Source: Closterium sp. NIES-65 (lineage: Eukaryota; Streptophyta; Zygnematophyceae; Desmidiales; Closteriaceae). From it: a stretch of 64,000 bases of DNA. Below, piece by piece: positions 31,129 to 43,661 of the stretch (the first letter of the stretch is position 1; each line of letters begins with the position of its first letter). The notes under the pieces were generated by a model. That model was not told the DNA's origin, did no database searches, and was given only the letters and a program-made list of their open reading frames with translations. Where the stretch lies: the NCBI GenBank assembly GCA_948144175.1, contig CANXME010000803.1, positions 310,001 to 374,000 on the forward strand, given 5' to 3'. Made by a program: the position numbers and the translations under genes.

Positions 31129-32659
31129 GATGTTAGGCCAAGAGCGCTAGATTTGGCGTATTGCGGAACGGAATGCGTCCATTGCCAGCGTAGCGATAGT
31201 TATCGGCATGGCGGATGTCGATGTTGTGTCCGTAGAAGTAGTTAGTGATTGACGGGGAGTTGAGGAAATCTTTGTCATATGGCGGCGACTCGAGCAGAGG
31301 GATTGGCAAGTCCCAATCTTGTTCATGTTCGTCGGAGACGAATTCTCCATCCTGCGTAATTGGGTTGTTGTAATCGTTGAATTGAACTTCGTCTCCTGGC
31401 AGTGGAGGATAGACATATCGCAGATGTCGCTGATTTGTGCGACGGGTGCGGCGGGGGGTGCGCATCGCCATGTTGCCCATGACATGGCGAGTGTAGTTGT
31501 TCTGCGGTGCACGCTGGATGTCAGATTGCGGCGGCTTGCGCGGGGCAGACTGATGGTCTGAAGACGGCCGGTTTGCCTGGCGCATGTGATCAGAGTTGTT
31601 GCGCGGCGCGGAGTCGTGTCATGCTTCGGATCGGCAGCGTTTGGTGGAATGACCAAAGGCTTTGCAGTTTTTGCAGTAGTATTGTCGTGGCCGTGTGTTG
31701 CGATTCCTCCGTTGGTCGCGATTAGAGTAAAAAGCGATTTGTTCGCGGCGCGCCCTCTTTTCTTGGTTAAAGTCCATGTCTCACTGCTCGTGCAGCAGAG
31801 TAGCGCAGAGGTGCGCCTCGGAGAATATGCCATATTGGCGAAGCAGGGCCTTGCAGGGATTCTAGTGCGGTCCCAGCCCTGGAAGCACGATGGTCACAAG
31901 CATGTCCTCGAAGATTGTGTTTCCGAGCTTCAAGAGTTGGTCACGGATGCTTCGGCAGCTGTTGATGTAAGAGTTCGCTTTCTCGCCAGGTGTCATCTTG
32001 ACTTCCATGAGTTGCTGTAGCAAGCGGCTGGAAGATACAGAGTCTTAGGGCTGGTAAGTTTTGTTGAGGTAGCTCCAGGCGGCCATGGCAGGAGCCTGGT
32101 GAGTTTTGTAAGGGCGAATGCCGAGTTGTTCGGTCGGCGCCATATTGCAAAGAAGGACGCTATACGCCAGAATTGACTCGTTGTAGTACTGAGCCTTTGA
32201 GTCGTCGGTGTCGCTGGTAGGTCCAGCGTAGCTTCCGTCAAAGTAGCACAAAATTTACACGTTTTGCAGGAGTAACTCGAGCTCGAAACTCCAGGAGTAA
32301 AAATCACGCCCGCTAAACACGGTGCTGGTTTGAATCTTGGAGATGATCAGAAAATTGTTCTGAGCTGCGAGTACGGCTTCATCACTTGGACGGGGAACAG
32401 TTGGAGTAGAAGAGTTTGATCCGAGATCCGAGGTGGTTGGGCTCGGTTCCTCGGTTGGAGCGGCCGGTTGTTCGGGTGGCTGAGCGGTTTCGGGGTTGCC
32501 GCTCTTCAGTTGTTGAATTCCTGATTCTAGCGTAGAAATCTGTTGGATGAGTTGCTCCAGTAGCGCATTGCTGACGGTGGTAGTTCCCGCGGAGTTCGTG
32601 GTAGGGTTGGCGGGGGCTTCGGCAGTGTTAGCCGCTTGTCCGCCAGATCCTCCAGCCAT
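31129..32659 (-). pseudogene. F2 Gag, degenerate
   Basis: The antisense ATG at 32659 starts MAGGSGGQAANTAEAP. A predicted coiled-coil-like stretch (LEQLIQQISTLESGIQQL) is followed by a copia Gag core with VFSGRDFYSWSFELELLLQ, the usual W-rich UBN2-type block, and WSYLNKTYQ near 32045. A zinc knuckle CKNCKAFGHSTKRC lies at about 31640-31680. The C-terminal part is open from 31585 to 31129 and includes a PGDEVQFND block. Stops at 32252-32254, about 32042 and near 31870 and 31770 break it, so it is dead. The protein up to the gap before the protease is present; protease and Pol are not in the window. Confidence 0.75.
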
Positions 32660-32731
32660 GTTTCGGCGGGAGCGCGTACTGAACGCCACCTTGAATTTGA
32701 ATTTGAATCAAAGATGGTGGTGCGAAGAATC

Positions 32732-32864
32732 TGTCAGAACGCTAGGCAGGAATGAGTCAACTAGGAAAGTGTTGGGTACCAATATGAAACACTAGAAGGG
32801 GCTGTACCCCATATTGGCTACCCCACTACAACCTAAACATATATAGCATATATGTAATTTGACA
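32732..32864 (-). repeat. 3' LTR of B2 (133 bp)
   Basis: It runs TGTCAGAACGC to AATTTGACA on the + strand and is followed by the B 3' UTR in antisense ('cacccccataggcaaagtgg'). Confidence 0.85.
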
Positions 32865-33103
32865 CACCCCCATAGGCAAAGTGGGGGAGAGCAAGGGGTC
32901 ACAAGACCAGTCAAGAGAAGCAAAGCAAGCTCAGGGTGGATCACAACGTCACCACACACACTGAGCACAAGCAGAGGGCCACAAGGCCAATTCACATGCA
33001 GATGTATATATGCAACAACAGCAACACAATTATCACTACCTAGCAAGGGCAAGCATGCAGGTATATATGTATATATATATATATAGAACTATACAAGCAA
33101 AGT

Positions 33104-36100
33104 CTACAGCAAGTGAGGAAACGTGGGCACAAGGCCTAACAAAGTACAAAAGCGCTGATGATCACCAGGTGGAAGTGCCTTGGTGAATATATTAGCAGTG
33201 TTGGCCCGAGTGGCCACGTGAGCAAGACGAAGCTGACCACGCCACTGCAACTCTTGAGCAAGGAAGTAACGCTGAGCGATGTGCTTCGTTCTGTGCTCCA
33301 GTATGTGCTCGTGACATAAGGCAATGGCGGCTTTGTTGTCTACGTACAGAACTAGAGGAGAACGAGGCCGCTCTCCCAAGTCGGTCAGCAGGTAGGTGAG
33401 CCAGCGTAACCCCTGTGTAGCCATGGCTGTGGCGTAGATCTCAACCTCACAACTGGAGTTGAGAACAGAAGACGGGCGTGTAGACCGCCAAGAAACAGAG
33501 CCAGCGCCAAGACTAAAGGTGTACCCCTCTGACGACCGCTGCGTAGCCAGGTCGTCAACCCAAGAAGCGTCCGAGTGCCCAGTGGAATCAACGTTGCTCC
33601 ATCCTCCAAGCACGAGCCCCATGCCCGATGTACTGCACAAGTAGCGCAGTACCCTCTTAGCAGCATCCATATGCACCTTTCGGTGCCTACCAGGAGCCAC
33701 GTAGCGAGCCAGAAGGCCAAGAGGGTATGCAAGGTCAGGACGAGGGGAGGTCATCAGGTACATGACGCAGCCCACTAGCTCTGGATAAGGACCACTCGGC
33801 TCTACGGACTCGTCCGAAGGTGGAGCTGAGAGCGTCTGACCTATAGCCAGAGGAGTGGCCTGTACCAAGGACCAGGTGAAGTCGAAGCGCTGAAGGACCT
33901 GCTGCACCATGTGTGACTGGGTCAGTGTGATGGTGCGGCGTGCTCTGTCCCGGGTGATGTGCAAGCCACTGGGTACCACGAGGGTACGACCCAATGAAGC
34001 CAGGTGGGCAGCGCAGCCATATCTCCTCGTGCAGGCTGCCATGTAAGAAAGTTGTGCTGAAGTCAAGAGAGTGAAGCTCGTAGTCACGCTGAGCGGCAAC
34101 GTGCAGCAGCACCCAAAGAGTGGTCATCTTCGGGGTGGGGGAGAAAGTCTGGAAGAAGTCATCTCCCTCCTGCTGACTGAAGCCTCGAGCAACGTAACGA
34201 GCCTTGAAGACAGGCGGAGAACCCGGCGACCGCTTCACCCTGAAAATCCACATGCCACTGACGATGTTCGCCGCAGGAGGGAGAACCTCGTCGACGTAAG
34301 TGCCAGTGGACTTCCAGGATGCCATCTCTGCGTCCATGGCTGTCTGCCACGGAGAAGAGTACTCACCCGCGATCGCCTCAGCGTAAGAGCACGGGGTCGG
34401 GATGTCTGGAGCATCCGGGTCTCCCTCAGGGGCAAGCAGCATGGCCACGAGATGAGGCGCAGCGGCTGCAAGACACTGAAGGTCCTCCTGCCTGTCCTCA
34501 AGGACGTCCGTGCCAAGAGCAAACTCACCCCCGGCGAATGGAGGACAGATAGACTGAGACTCATCAACAAGACTAGCGGCGTAGTCTAGACGACAGGCAG
34601 CAGCAAATTCAACAAGCTCAGCGACGAAGGCAGACGCAGCAGCAGACTCAAACGGCGGGTCAGTGACAACAGTGGCTAGCAGACGCGTCATAGTAGGTTG
34701 AGCAGCACGAGCGCGGTCAGACTCAGGGTCTGGAACGTCAGGCACAGAGGACGCAGGAGGGGACAGCCGGGGAACACGCTGCGGAGCAGAGGAAGGACGC
34801 AGAGCCATGAGGTGTCTGACAGGGACAGCCGGCGGACGCTCACGAGGAACACGATGACCAGTACGACCAGTGCGGACAGTGCGAACAGGCGAGACAGGAC
34901 GAGACGCAGGCTCACAACGCTTAGTAAGACCCCTTGTCTGCTTAGTGTAAGGAGAAGGAGCAGGCAGCGGTAAGCCAGGCTTTAAAGGAAGACCAGTAGA
35001 AGACAGGAGGCTAAGAACCTGGCAAAGCATGGAGTCAGGCGGTGGCAGGGACGAAGGCGACGGCGGTGCGAAGAACAGTCGCGGCTGTGCAGGGCCACCA
35101 GCACCAATAGCTTTAGTACCTCCAGCAGCTCCAGAACCTCCAGCTCCAGCGCCTCCAGTGCCAGCACCTCCACCAGCTCCAGAACCTCAAGCGCCAGCAC
35201 CTCCAGTACCAGCACCTCCAGCAGCTCCAGAACCTCCAGCGCCAGCGCCTCCAGCGCCAGCACCTCCACCAGCTCCAGAACCTCTGGCTCCAGCGCCTCC
35301 AAAGCCTGCACCTCTAGTAACAGCACCTCCAGCAGCTCCAGAATCTCCACCTACAGCACCACCAGTACCACCAGCAGCAGCACCCCCAAAATCAGCACCT
35401 CCAGTCCCAGGGTCTGCAGTCTCAGTGTCTCTAATAGCAGCACCCCCGGAACCGGCACCTCCAGCTCCAGGATCTCCAACCTCAGAGTCGACAGCAGCAC
35501 CTCCAGGTCCATCAGTACCTCCAGTCCCAGCAGCTCTAGTACCTCCAGGACAAGCACCTCCGGGACCAGCGGCTCCTAGAACCCTAGTAGAAACACCTCC
35601 AGGAGCAGAGTCGCCAGCTCCAGCGCCTCCTGCAGCAGGGCCCCCAGCTCCAGCAGCGCGACCTTGACAGCTAACGTACCACTCACGCAGCTGCTGTGGG
35701 GAGAGAGGGACAGCGCCAGCTCCAGTGCCTCCAACGCCACCGCCTCCCGTAGCAGGGCCCCCAGCTCCAGCAGCGCGACCCTGACGGCTAAAGTACCACT
35801 CACGCAGCTGCTGTGTGGAGAGAGGGACACGCCTACGAGAGCCAGTGACCTCAACCGGCTCAGTCAAGGGAGAAGGGTCTACCTGAGACACACCTGAAGG
35901 AGCAGGACCGGGAGCGGGGAGGGGGTCTACCTGGGGAGGACTTGGAGCAAGGAAGAGTGGCGAGGGGGGAGAGGGGCAGTGCGGTAGGGAAACAGACGGT
36001 AAAAGGGGACCGACTCGTCAAAGGTGTCGTCCTGAGACGGAATGACACGACGCGAGGCGGGGTCGTAAAACTGCCAGCTAGGCGCGTCAGGGGGGAAACC

Positions 36101-37618
36101 AAGGAAGACGCAGGGAATGGCGCGAGGGGAGAGCTTGTCCGCAGTGGTATCGCGGACAAAGACACGAGAAGCCCAGACCCGGAACTGCGACGCATCGTCA
36201 ACCTTCCCCGTCCAACGTAGTGTGGTCTAAGTCTCCGGAACGGAGACACAGAGCCAGAGGTTGAGCTGATGCGCGGCGTACCGAACCGCAAACGGCCACA
36301 GAAAATGGGGGGCAGCCGCATGGATCATCGAGGTACGAGCGACCTCCATGACTAAGCCAATGCGGCGCTCAGCAACCCCATTCTGCTGCGGAGAGGCCGG
36401 AAGCGTGAACGTCTGGCAGATGCCGTGCTCCTCACGGTAGGCTCGCAAGAGGTCATAGGAAAACTCACCACCTCTGTCAGAGTGCAGACGCAGGACAGGA
36501 AAGTCCGACTCAAACCGCTCGCGGAGTTGGAGACGAACAGCGCGGATCCAAGGGATCAAAACAGCAGGGACATCCCCCTTGCGCTGCAAGGGGAAGACCG
36601 TGGTGTAACGCGTGTAGTCGTCAACTACCAGAAGGAAGTACCGCTCATGGCCCTGTCCACGGACGCGGGCTGGGCCCCACACGTCCAGGTGGAGAGAACG
36701 AGGAGGAGTGAGGAGCGGCGCGCTGCCGCCCCTCAACGCAAGGAATGCAGGGCGGCGCAGGCGAGGGAGGGAGGGCAGGCAGAGACCGAGGAAGACCAGA
36801 GACCAGGCGGCGAGAGTGCATGCCACGAAGGCGAGGCAGGGAGGGGTGACCAAGGCGGTGGTGCCACAAGAGAGTCTGGTGCGAGAGGTTGTGACACTCA
36901 CACTGGGTAGCTACCTGAGCGGACGCGTACAGCTGAGGAGACAAGGGGTGGAGCGCGACGCAGTGGTGAGGGTGTACAGACTGGACCCAGGCGCACGTGT
37001 GAATGTGGCCAGGTGACGCCCGGTCCGGGAGCACGTGCAGATCGCCACACGCTGCCCTCTAGGAGTAAAGGTGTCAACCCAGTGATCCTGAAGGACGGCA
37101 TTGCTCACCAAGTTCGTAGAGAACGAGGGGAGGTGGAGACCAGACAGCTCACCAGACAGGACCGCCGGACACGGAAGCACAGTGGAAGACCGTGCAAGCA
37201 ATGGGCCCCCAGAGGGGTCAGCCAGTGAGACAGGGACAGGGGCAGGGAGGGGAGTGACTGTGGTGGTGTCGCGAAAGAAACAGCGGGAAGCACCAGAGTC
37301 AAGTGTTAAGGTGTGCACGGCCTGTGCGGACGCAGTACCAGGGGGAGCAGACTCACTAGCACCTAGGGCTGCAGGCTCTATACCTGGGGCTATACCTGGG
37401 TCAAGCGGTACACACAATTAGCAGTCACCCTCAGCACTAACAGTCAATGCATACATGGCAGCAAGAATAGCATCTTAGTCAAGATCAAAGATAGGAACAT
37501 CACGCCTAAGCAGATCTGCCCAAGGGGGAAACTCAGTAGCCTCAGGAAACTTGACGTGCCAGGCGTCGCTGAGCCGAGAGAAGCAGCGGTACTTCGTCTG
37601 AAAGCCGTTGCATGGGCG
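33104..37618 (-). pseudogene. B2 protease, integrase, spacer, RT and RNase H; RT catalytic box deleted
   Basis: Antisense from 37618: the end of Gag (RLSDAWHVKF), protease LDSGASRCFF near 37300, integrase with HLDVWGP, LHSDRGGEF and QQNGVAERRIG between 36690 and 36340, then the repeat-rich spacer (about 35090-35690, PxxP and APP repeats on the + strand, GGAGAGG-type on the coding strand) with LREWY motifs, RT and RNase H ending at 33104. At about 33970 the RT jumps from GTQW straight to GLHITRDRA. Around 95 residues, including the YVDD catalytic box, are missing compared with B3, B4 and B5. Stops near 37475, 37420 and 36226 and frameshifts add to the damage. Confidence 0.88.
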
Positions 37619-37623
37619 ACCAG

Positions 37624-37756
37624 TGTTGAAATGAATGAACAGGAATGGATGAACTAACAGTGAAAACAGTACAAGTACCTAACCCTAGAATTGTGTACCC
37701 CCCTATAGGCTAACCCACTGTAGCCTAAACAAGCAGAACATATATAATGTTTGACA
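37624..37756 (-). repeat. 3' LTR of B3 (133 bp)
   Basis: It runs TGTTGAAATGAATG to TAATGTTTGACA on the + strand and is identical over its full length to 49112-49244. The B 3' UTR follows on its right. Confidence 0.9.
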
Positions 37757-37990
37757 CACCCCCATAGGCGAAGTGGGGAGAACTGGGGGTCACAAGACCA
37801 GTCAAGGCAAAGCAAGGCAAAACAAGCTCAGGGTGGATCTCAAGGATACCACACAAATTCCGAGCACAAGCAAGTGGTCACAAGACCAGCTCACATGCAG
37901 GTTTATAATAGAACAAGAGGTACAATGATTACAACCTAGCAAGAGTAAACATGCAGGTATATATATATAGAGATCATAGTACAAACAAAC

Positions 37991-40415
37991 TCAAGAAGTA
38001 AGCAAGTGAGGTCTAGTAGGCACAAGGCCTAGAAGAGTGCAAAAGCACTGATGGTCACAAGGCTGAAGCGCCTTGGTGAACACATCAGCAGTGTTGGCCT
38101 CAGAGGCCACGTAACGCAGACGAAGCTGACCACACTGCTGCAGCTCTCGAGAAAGGAAGTAGCGCAGCGCAATGTGCTTCGTTCTGTGCTCCAGTCTGTG
38201 CTCCTGACACAAGGCAATGGCTGCCTTGTTGTCAACGTACAGCACTGGAGGAGAACGAGGCCGCTCTCCAAGGTCGGTCAGCAAGTAGATGAGCCAGCGT
38301 AGCTCCTGGGCCGCCATGGCTGTGGCGTAGATCTCAGCCTCACAACTGGAGCTGAGAACAGAAGAAGAGCGAGTAGAACGCCAAGAAACTGAACCAGAGC
38401 CAAGACTGAAGGAGTAACCGTGAGACGACCGCTGAGTAGCCTGGTCGTCTGCCCAAGAAGCGTCTGAGTGCCCAGTGAGAACAACTGGGACTCGCCCTCC
38501 AAGCACTAGCCCCATGCCCGACGTACTGCACAAGTAGCGCAACACCCTCTTAGCTGCATCCATGTGCTCCTTCCGGTGACGGCCGGGAGCGACATAGCGT
38601 GCTAAGATGCCAAGGTCGAGTGCAGGTCATCAGGTACATGAGGCAACCCACAAGCTCTGGATACGGGCCACTCGGCTCTACGGACTCATCCAAAGGCAGA
38701 GCTGAGAGCGAGTGACCGGTAGGCAGAGGAGTGGGCTGAGGCGAGGAGCACGTGAAGCGGAAGCGGTGAAGGACCTGCTGCACCATGTGTGACTGAGTCA
38801 AGGTGATGGTGCGGCGTGCTCTGTCCCGGGTGATCTGCAAGCCAAGATAGCTTGTCAGTTCACCCAGGTCTGTGCACGTGTGTCTCTTCTGCAGCTCCGA
38901 CTTCACGTGGGCGAGTGCCGCAGTGTCAGCAGTGGCAAAGACCAAGTCGTCGACATACACAAGGATGTAGAACGGCGGCAGTGAGGCGTCGGTGCGTAGA
39001 AACAACGACGGGTCAGCGGTAGAAGGCGCGAACCCAAGAGCCGCAAGTGTAGTCCTCAGTGTGTCGTGCCACTCACGTGGCGCCTGGCGGAGATCGTAGA
39101 CTGGCCGTCGGAGGCTCCACTGGGTACCAGGAGGGAACGACCCAGTGAAGCCAGGTGGGCGACGCAGCCAGATCTCCTTGTGCACGCTGCCCTGCAGGAA
39201 AGCAGTGCTGAAGTCAAGAGAGTGGAGCTCGTAGTCACGCTGAGCGGCGACGTGCAGCAGAACCCGAAGAGTGGTCATCTTCGGGGTCGGGGAGAAGGTC
39301 TGGAAGAAGTCAACTCCCTCTCGCCGACTGAAGCCTCGTGCAACGTAACGTGCCTTGAAGACAGGCGGAGAGCCCGGCGGCCGCTTCACCCTAAAAATCC
39401 ACATGCCACTGACGATGTTCGCCCCAGGTGGGGGAACCTCGTTAACGTAGGTGCCTGTGGACTTCCAGGAAGCCATCTCTGTGTCCATGGCTGGCTGCCA
39501 CTGTGAGGAGTAGGGACCCTCGATCGCCTTTGCGTAAGAGCGTGGGGTCGGGATGTCTGGTGCATCCGGGTCTCCCTCAGGGGCAACAAGCATGGACACG
39601 AGATGGGGCAAAGCGGCAGCAAAGCACTCAAACTCCTCCTGCCTGTCCTCAAGGACGTCAGTGCCAAGAGCACACTCACCCCCGACGGATGGAGGACAGA
39701 CAGACTCAGACTCAGCAACTAGGCTAGCGGCGTAGTCTAGACGACAGGTGGCAGCAAAGTCGACAAGCTCAGCAACTAAGGCAGACGCAGCAGCGGACTC
39801 AAAGGAAGGGTCAGTGACAACAGTAGCCAGGAGACGCGTGACAGTAGGACTGGCAGCACGAAGGGAGTCTGACCCCGGGTCAGCAAGAGCAAGAAGAGAG
39901 GACGCAGAAGGAGACGGCAGTGGGACACGCTGTGGAGCAGTGGAGGGACGAAGCGCCATCCGATGAGTGCCTGGGACAGCAGGAAGAAGCTGACGCGGGA
40001 CACGACAACCAGTGAGAGCTGCACGGACAAGCGATGCACAACGAGACTCAGGCGACGCAGGACGAGACTCAGGCTCACCACGCTCAGTAAGACCTCCAGT
40101 CGGACCAGTGTAAGGAGTAGGACCAGGGAGAGAGGAGGCAGACGGTAGCTGCGACTGCAGCTGGACAGACGGAGGACACCCTAAGGAGGGAGGAGGACAA
40201 GGAGGAGGGAGCTGACCAAGAACCTGCTGAAGGAGCGGAACGAAGTACGGCCGCGACCGTGCAGTGACTCCAGAACTAGGGTCCTCAGCAACAGAAGCAG
40301 CTCCAACTCCCGGGTCCTCAGCACCAGGCGCAGCCCCAACGCCCGGGTCCGCAGCACCAGCAGCAGCACGAACGTCTAGGTCCTCAGCACCAGCCGCAGC
40401 TCCAACGCCCGGGTC
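37991..40415 (-). pseudogene. B3 RT and RNase H
   Basis: Antisense continuation of B3 Pol after B4. The RT frame is open from 39959 down to about 38615 and carries WIFRVKRPPG, QTFSPTPKMTTLRVLL, STAFLQGSVHKEIW and YILVYVDDLVFATAD (catalytic Asp pair near 38955). A small deletion near 38615, in the TRPDLAYPL block (here TRP followed by a jump), shifts the frame. RNase H then reads from 38563 to 37991 with TGHSDASWADD, SCEAEIYATAMAAQEL, YVDNKAAIALC and the terminal HLLTS. The start of this segment (about 40300-40415) contains units of the same 66-bp repeat that flanks B4 on its other side. Confidence 0.88.
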
Positions 40416-40548
40416 TGTGAAAATAGAAACATGAAATGAATTGACTACGAACGAGGTGAGTACAAATAGGAGACCCTAATTGGGTTGTACCCCCTATGGG
40501 ATACCCCATTATAGCCTACACAAACAAGTAAGCTATAATGTTCTGACA
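40416..40548 (-). repeat. 3' LTR of B4 (133 bp)
   Basis: It runs TGTGAAAATAGAAACATG to TTCTGACA on the + strand. It differs from 43529-43661 at three bases (a/g near 40431, g/a near 40473, t/c near 40510). Confidence 0.9.
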
Positions 40549-40760
40549 CACCCCCATAGGCAAAGTGGGGGAGAACAAGGGGTCACAAGACCAGTCAAGC
40601 AAAGCAAAGCAAAGCTCAGGGTGGATCACAAAGTCACCACACATTCCGAGCACAAGATCAAGGGCCACAAGGCCAGTTTGAATGCAAGATTATATATAGA
40701 GATATACAAGAATCAAGTTAGCAAGAGCAAGAGTATATATAGGTCAAGGTACAAGCAAGG

Positions 40761-43529
40761 TCAAGAAGTGAGCAAGTGAGACAAGACAGGCACAAGACCC
40801 AGCTGCGTGCAGCAACGCTGATGATCACAAGGCGCAAGTGCCTTGGTGAAGACATCAGCAGTATAGGCCTCAGAGGCCACGTACGCAAGTCGCAACTGTC
40901 CACGCTGCTGCAGCTCACGAGCAAGAAAGTAGCGGAGAGCAATGTGCTTTGTCCTGTGCTCCAGTCGCTGCTCTCAACAAAAGGCCAGCATGGCCTTGTT
41001 GTCTACGTACAGGACTGGAGGAGAACGAGGCGGCTCTCCAAGGTCGGTCAGCAGGTAGGTGAGCCAGCGAAGCTCCTGAGCAGCCATAGCCCCGGCGTAG
41101 ATCTCAGCCTCACAACTGGAGCCGAGAACAGAAGACGAGCGAGTAGCCCGCCACGAGACAGAGCCGGAACCAAGGCTGAAGGTGTAACCCTGTGACGACC
41201 GCTGTGTAGCCTGGTCGTCAGCCCAAGAAGCGTCCGCGTGCCCAGTGAGGACCACTGGACTGCGCCCTCCAAGCACTAGCCCCATGCTCGACGTACTGCA
41301 CAAGTAGCGCAACACCCTCTTCGCTGCAGCCATGTGCTCTGGTCGGTGTCTCCCAGGAGCAACATAGCGTGCGAGAATGCTGAGAGGGTATGCAAGGTCA
41401 GGTCGTGTGCAGGTCATCAGGTACATGAGGCAGCCAACAAGCTCTGCATACGGGCCACTCGACTCTACGGACTCATCCGAAGGCAGAGCTGAGAGCGAGT
41501 GGCGAGTAGGCAGAGGAGTGGCCTGAGGCGAGGAGTACGTGAAGCCGAAGCGCTGAAGGACCTGCTGCACCATGTGTGACTGAGTCAGGGTAATGGTGCG
41601 GCGTGCTCTGTCCCGGGTGATCTGCAAGCCAAGGTAGCTGCGCAGTTCACCCAGGTCAGTGCACGTGTGTCTCTTCTGCAGCTCGGACTTCACGTAAGCG
41701 AGTCCAGCAGTGTCTGCTGTGGCAAAGACCAAGTCGTCGACGTACACGAGGATGTAGAACGGCGGCAGAGAGGTGTCGGTGCGCAGAAACAGCGACGGGT
41801 CGGCAGTAGAAGGAGCAAACCCAAGTGTCGCAAGCGTAGTCCTCAGTGTGTCGTGCCACTCACGTGGCGCCTGACGGAGACCGTAGACTGGACGCCGGAG
41901 ACTCCACTGGGTACCAGGAGGGAAAGACCCAGTGAAGCCAGGTGGGCGACGCAGCCAGATCTCCTCGTGCAGGCTGCCCTGCAGGAAAGCTGTGCTGAAG
42001 TCGAGAGAGTGCAGCTCGTAGTCACGGTGAGCAGCAACGTGCAGCAGTACCCGAAGAGTGGTCATCTTCGGGGTGGGGGAGAAGGTCTGAAAGTAGTCAA
42101 CCCCCTGCCGCTGACTGAAGCCACGAGCCACGTAACGCGCCTTGAAGATAGGCGGAGAACCCGGCGGCCGCTTCACCCTGAAAATCCACATGCCACTGAC
42201 GATGTTCGCCCCAGGAGGGGGAACAGCGTCGACGTAGGTGCCTGTGGACTTCCAGGAAGCCATCTCTGCATCCATAGCTGCCTGCCACTGAGAGGAGTAG
42301 GGACCCTCTATCGCCTCCGCGTAAGAGCGCGGAGTCGGGATGTCTAGTGCATCCGGGTCTCCCTCAGGGGCTAGCAGTACAGACGCGAGATGAGGTGAAG
42401 CGGCGGCCAGACACTGGAACTCCTCCTGCTTGTCCTCAAGGACGTCCGTGCCAAGGGCACACTCACCCCCGACGGACGGAGGATAGGCAGACCCAGACTC
42501 AGCAACAAGACAAGCAGCGTAGTCTAGGCGACAGCGCGCAGCAAAGTCGACGAGCTCAGTGACAAGGGCAGACGCAGCAGAAGACTCGAAAGAAGGGTCA
42601 GTGACAGCTGTAGCAAGGAGACGCGTGACAATAGGACTGGCAGCACGAAGAGAGTCCGACTCCGGGTCGGCAAGAGCAGGAAGAGAGGAAGCAGGAGGAG
42701 AAGGCAAAGGGGCACGCAGAGGAGCAGTGGACGGACGCAGAGACATCCGGTGCGTGCCAGGGACAGGAGGAGGACGCTGACGCGAACTGCGACCACTAGC
42801 GCGCGCAGTACGAACAGGCGACGCAGGACGAGACGCAGGCTCACGACGCTCAGTAAGACCTCCAGTCGGACCAGCGTAGGGAGAAGGAGCAGGCAAAGGG
42901 GAGGCAGGCTGTAGGTGTGATTGTGACGAGAAAGGCTGTGGACCCTCTAAGGGAGGAGGAGGAGGACCAGGAGAAGGTGTAAGACCAAGAACCTGCTGCA
43001 GGAGCGGAACGAAGTACGGCCGGGGCCGCGCGGCGACGCCAGAAACAGCAGGGACAGCACCAGTACCTCGAGCAGGAGTACCCGCTCCAGCAGCACCTCC
43101 AGTAGCTCCCGAACCTCCAGCAGCACCTGCAGGAGCACTGCTAGTCGGACCTCCAGCGGCAGTCTCAGTGTCAACACCCTCAGCAGCACCAGCTCCAGGA
43201 GAACCCTCAGACCCAGGAGCTCCAGCACCCACAGTACGAGCACCGCCGGGACGCTCGGCAGTAGTACCCTCTGCAGCCGAAGAACCTCCAGCACCAGCAG
43301 CACGCCTCCAGCGTCTGGCAAACCACTCACGTAGCTCCTGAGGGGAGAGTGGCTCACGGCGAGACGAAGCACCTCCAGGCGGAGCACCCCCAGTCTCAGC
43401 ACCCCCAGGCTCCGCACCCCCAGGCTCAGCACCCCCAGGCTCAGTACCCCCACGCACAGTACCTACAGGCTCAGCACCTCCAGGCACAGCACCCCCAGGC
43501 TCAGCACCCCCAGGCAGCTCTGATACCAT
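40761..43529 (-). pseudogene. B4 spacer-RT-RNase H reading frame
   Basis: An antisense ATG at 43527-43529 uses the last base of the LTR and the first two of the primer-binding site, so the primer site is translated as MVSEL, in frame with a long ORF. This continues through GGAEPGG repeats, a PLSPQELREWFARRWRR motif, a low-complexity spacer, then complete RT (WIFRVKRPPG, QTFSPTPKMTTL, STAFLQGSLHEEIW, YVDDLVFATAD near 41740) and most of RNase H (TGHADASWADD, SCEAEIYAGAMAAQEL). A TGA at 40974-40976 replaces an Arg codon in the block after MLAFC, truncating the last 70 codons; the old frame can be read on to 40761. Without this late stop the ORF would be intact, so the element died recently. Gag, protease and integrase are absent by deletion, not decay. 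Confidence 0.9.
43517..43528 (-). other. Primer-binding site of B4
   Basis: GCTCTGATACCA on the + strand, i.e. TGGTATCAGAGC antisense, directly adjacent to the LTR. It is the only family-B copy here with the unmodified consensus. Confidence 0.9.
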
Positions 43530-43661
43530 GTGAAAATAGAAACGTGAAATGAATTGACTACGAACGAGGTGAGTACAAATAGGAAACCCTAATTGGGTTG
43601 TACCCCCTATGGGATACCCCACTATAGCCTACACAAACAAGTAAGCTATAATGTTCTGACA
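43529..43661 (-). repeat. 5' LTR of B4 (133 bp)
   Basis: It runs TGTGAAAATAG to TTCTGACA on the + strand and is followed by GGGTC, the second target-site copy. Confidence 0.9.

Larger units (their letters stand above)
40416..43661 (-). mobile_element. B4: two-LTR deletion derivative carrying only spacer, RT and RNase H
   Basis: The 3246-bp element is bounded by 133-bp LTRs and perfect target duplications GGGTC (40411-40415 and 43662-43666), inside the 66-bp repeats of B3. The canonical primer-binding site (43517-43528) abuts the spacer region directly; leader, Gag, protease and integrase are missing. The 3' UTR and purine tract are kept. The LTRs differ at three positions. Because the target duplication is perfect, B4 transposed in this deleted form, presumably using proteins supplied by full B elements. 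Confidence 0.92.
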
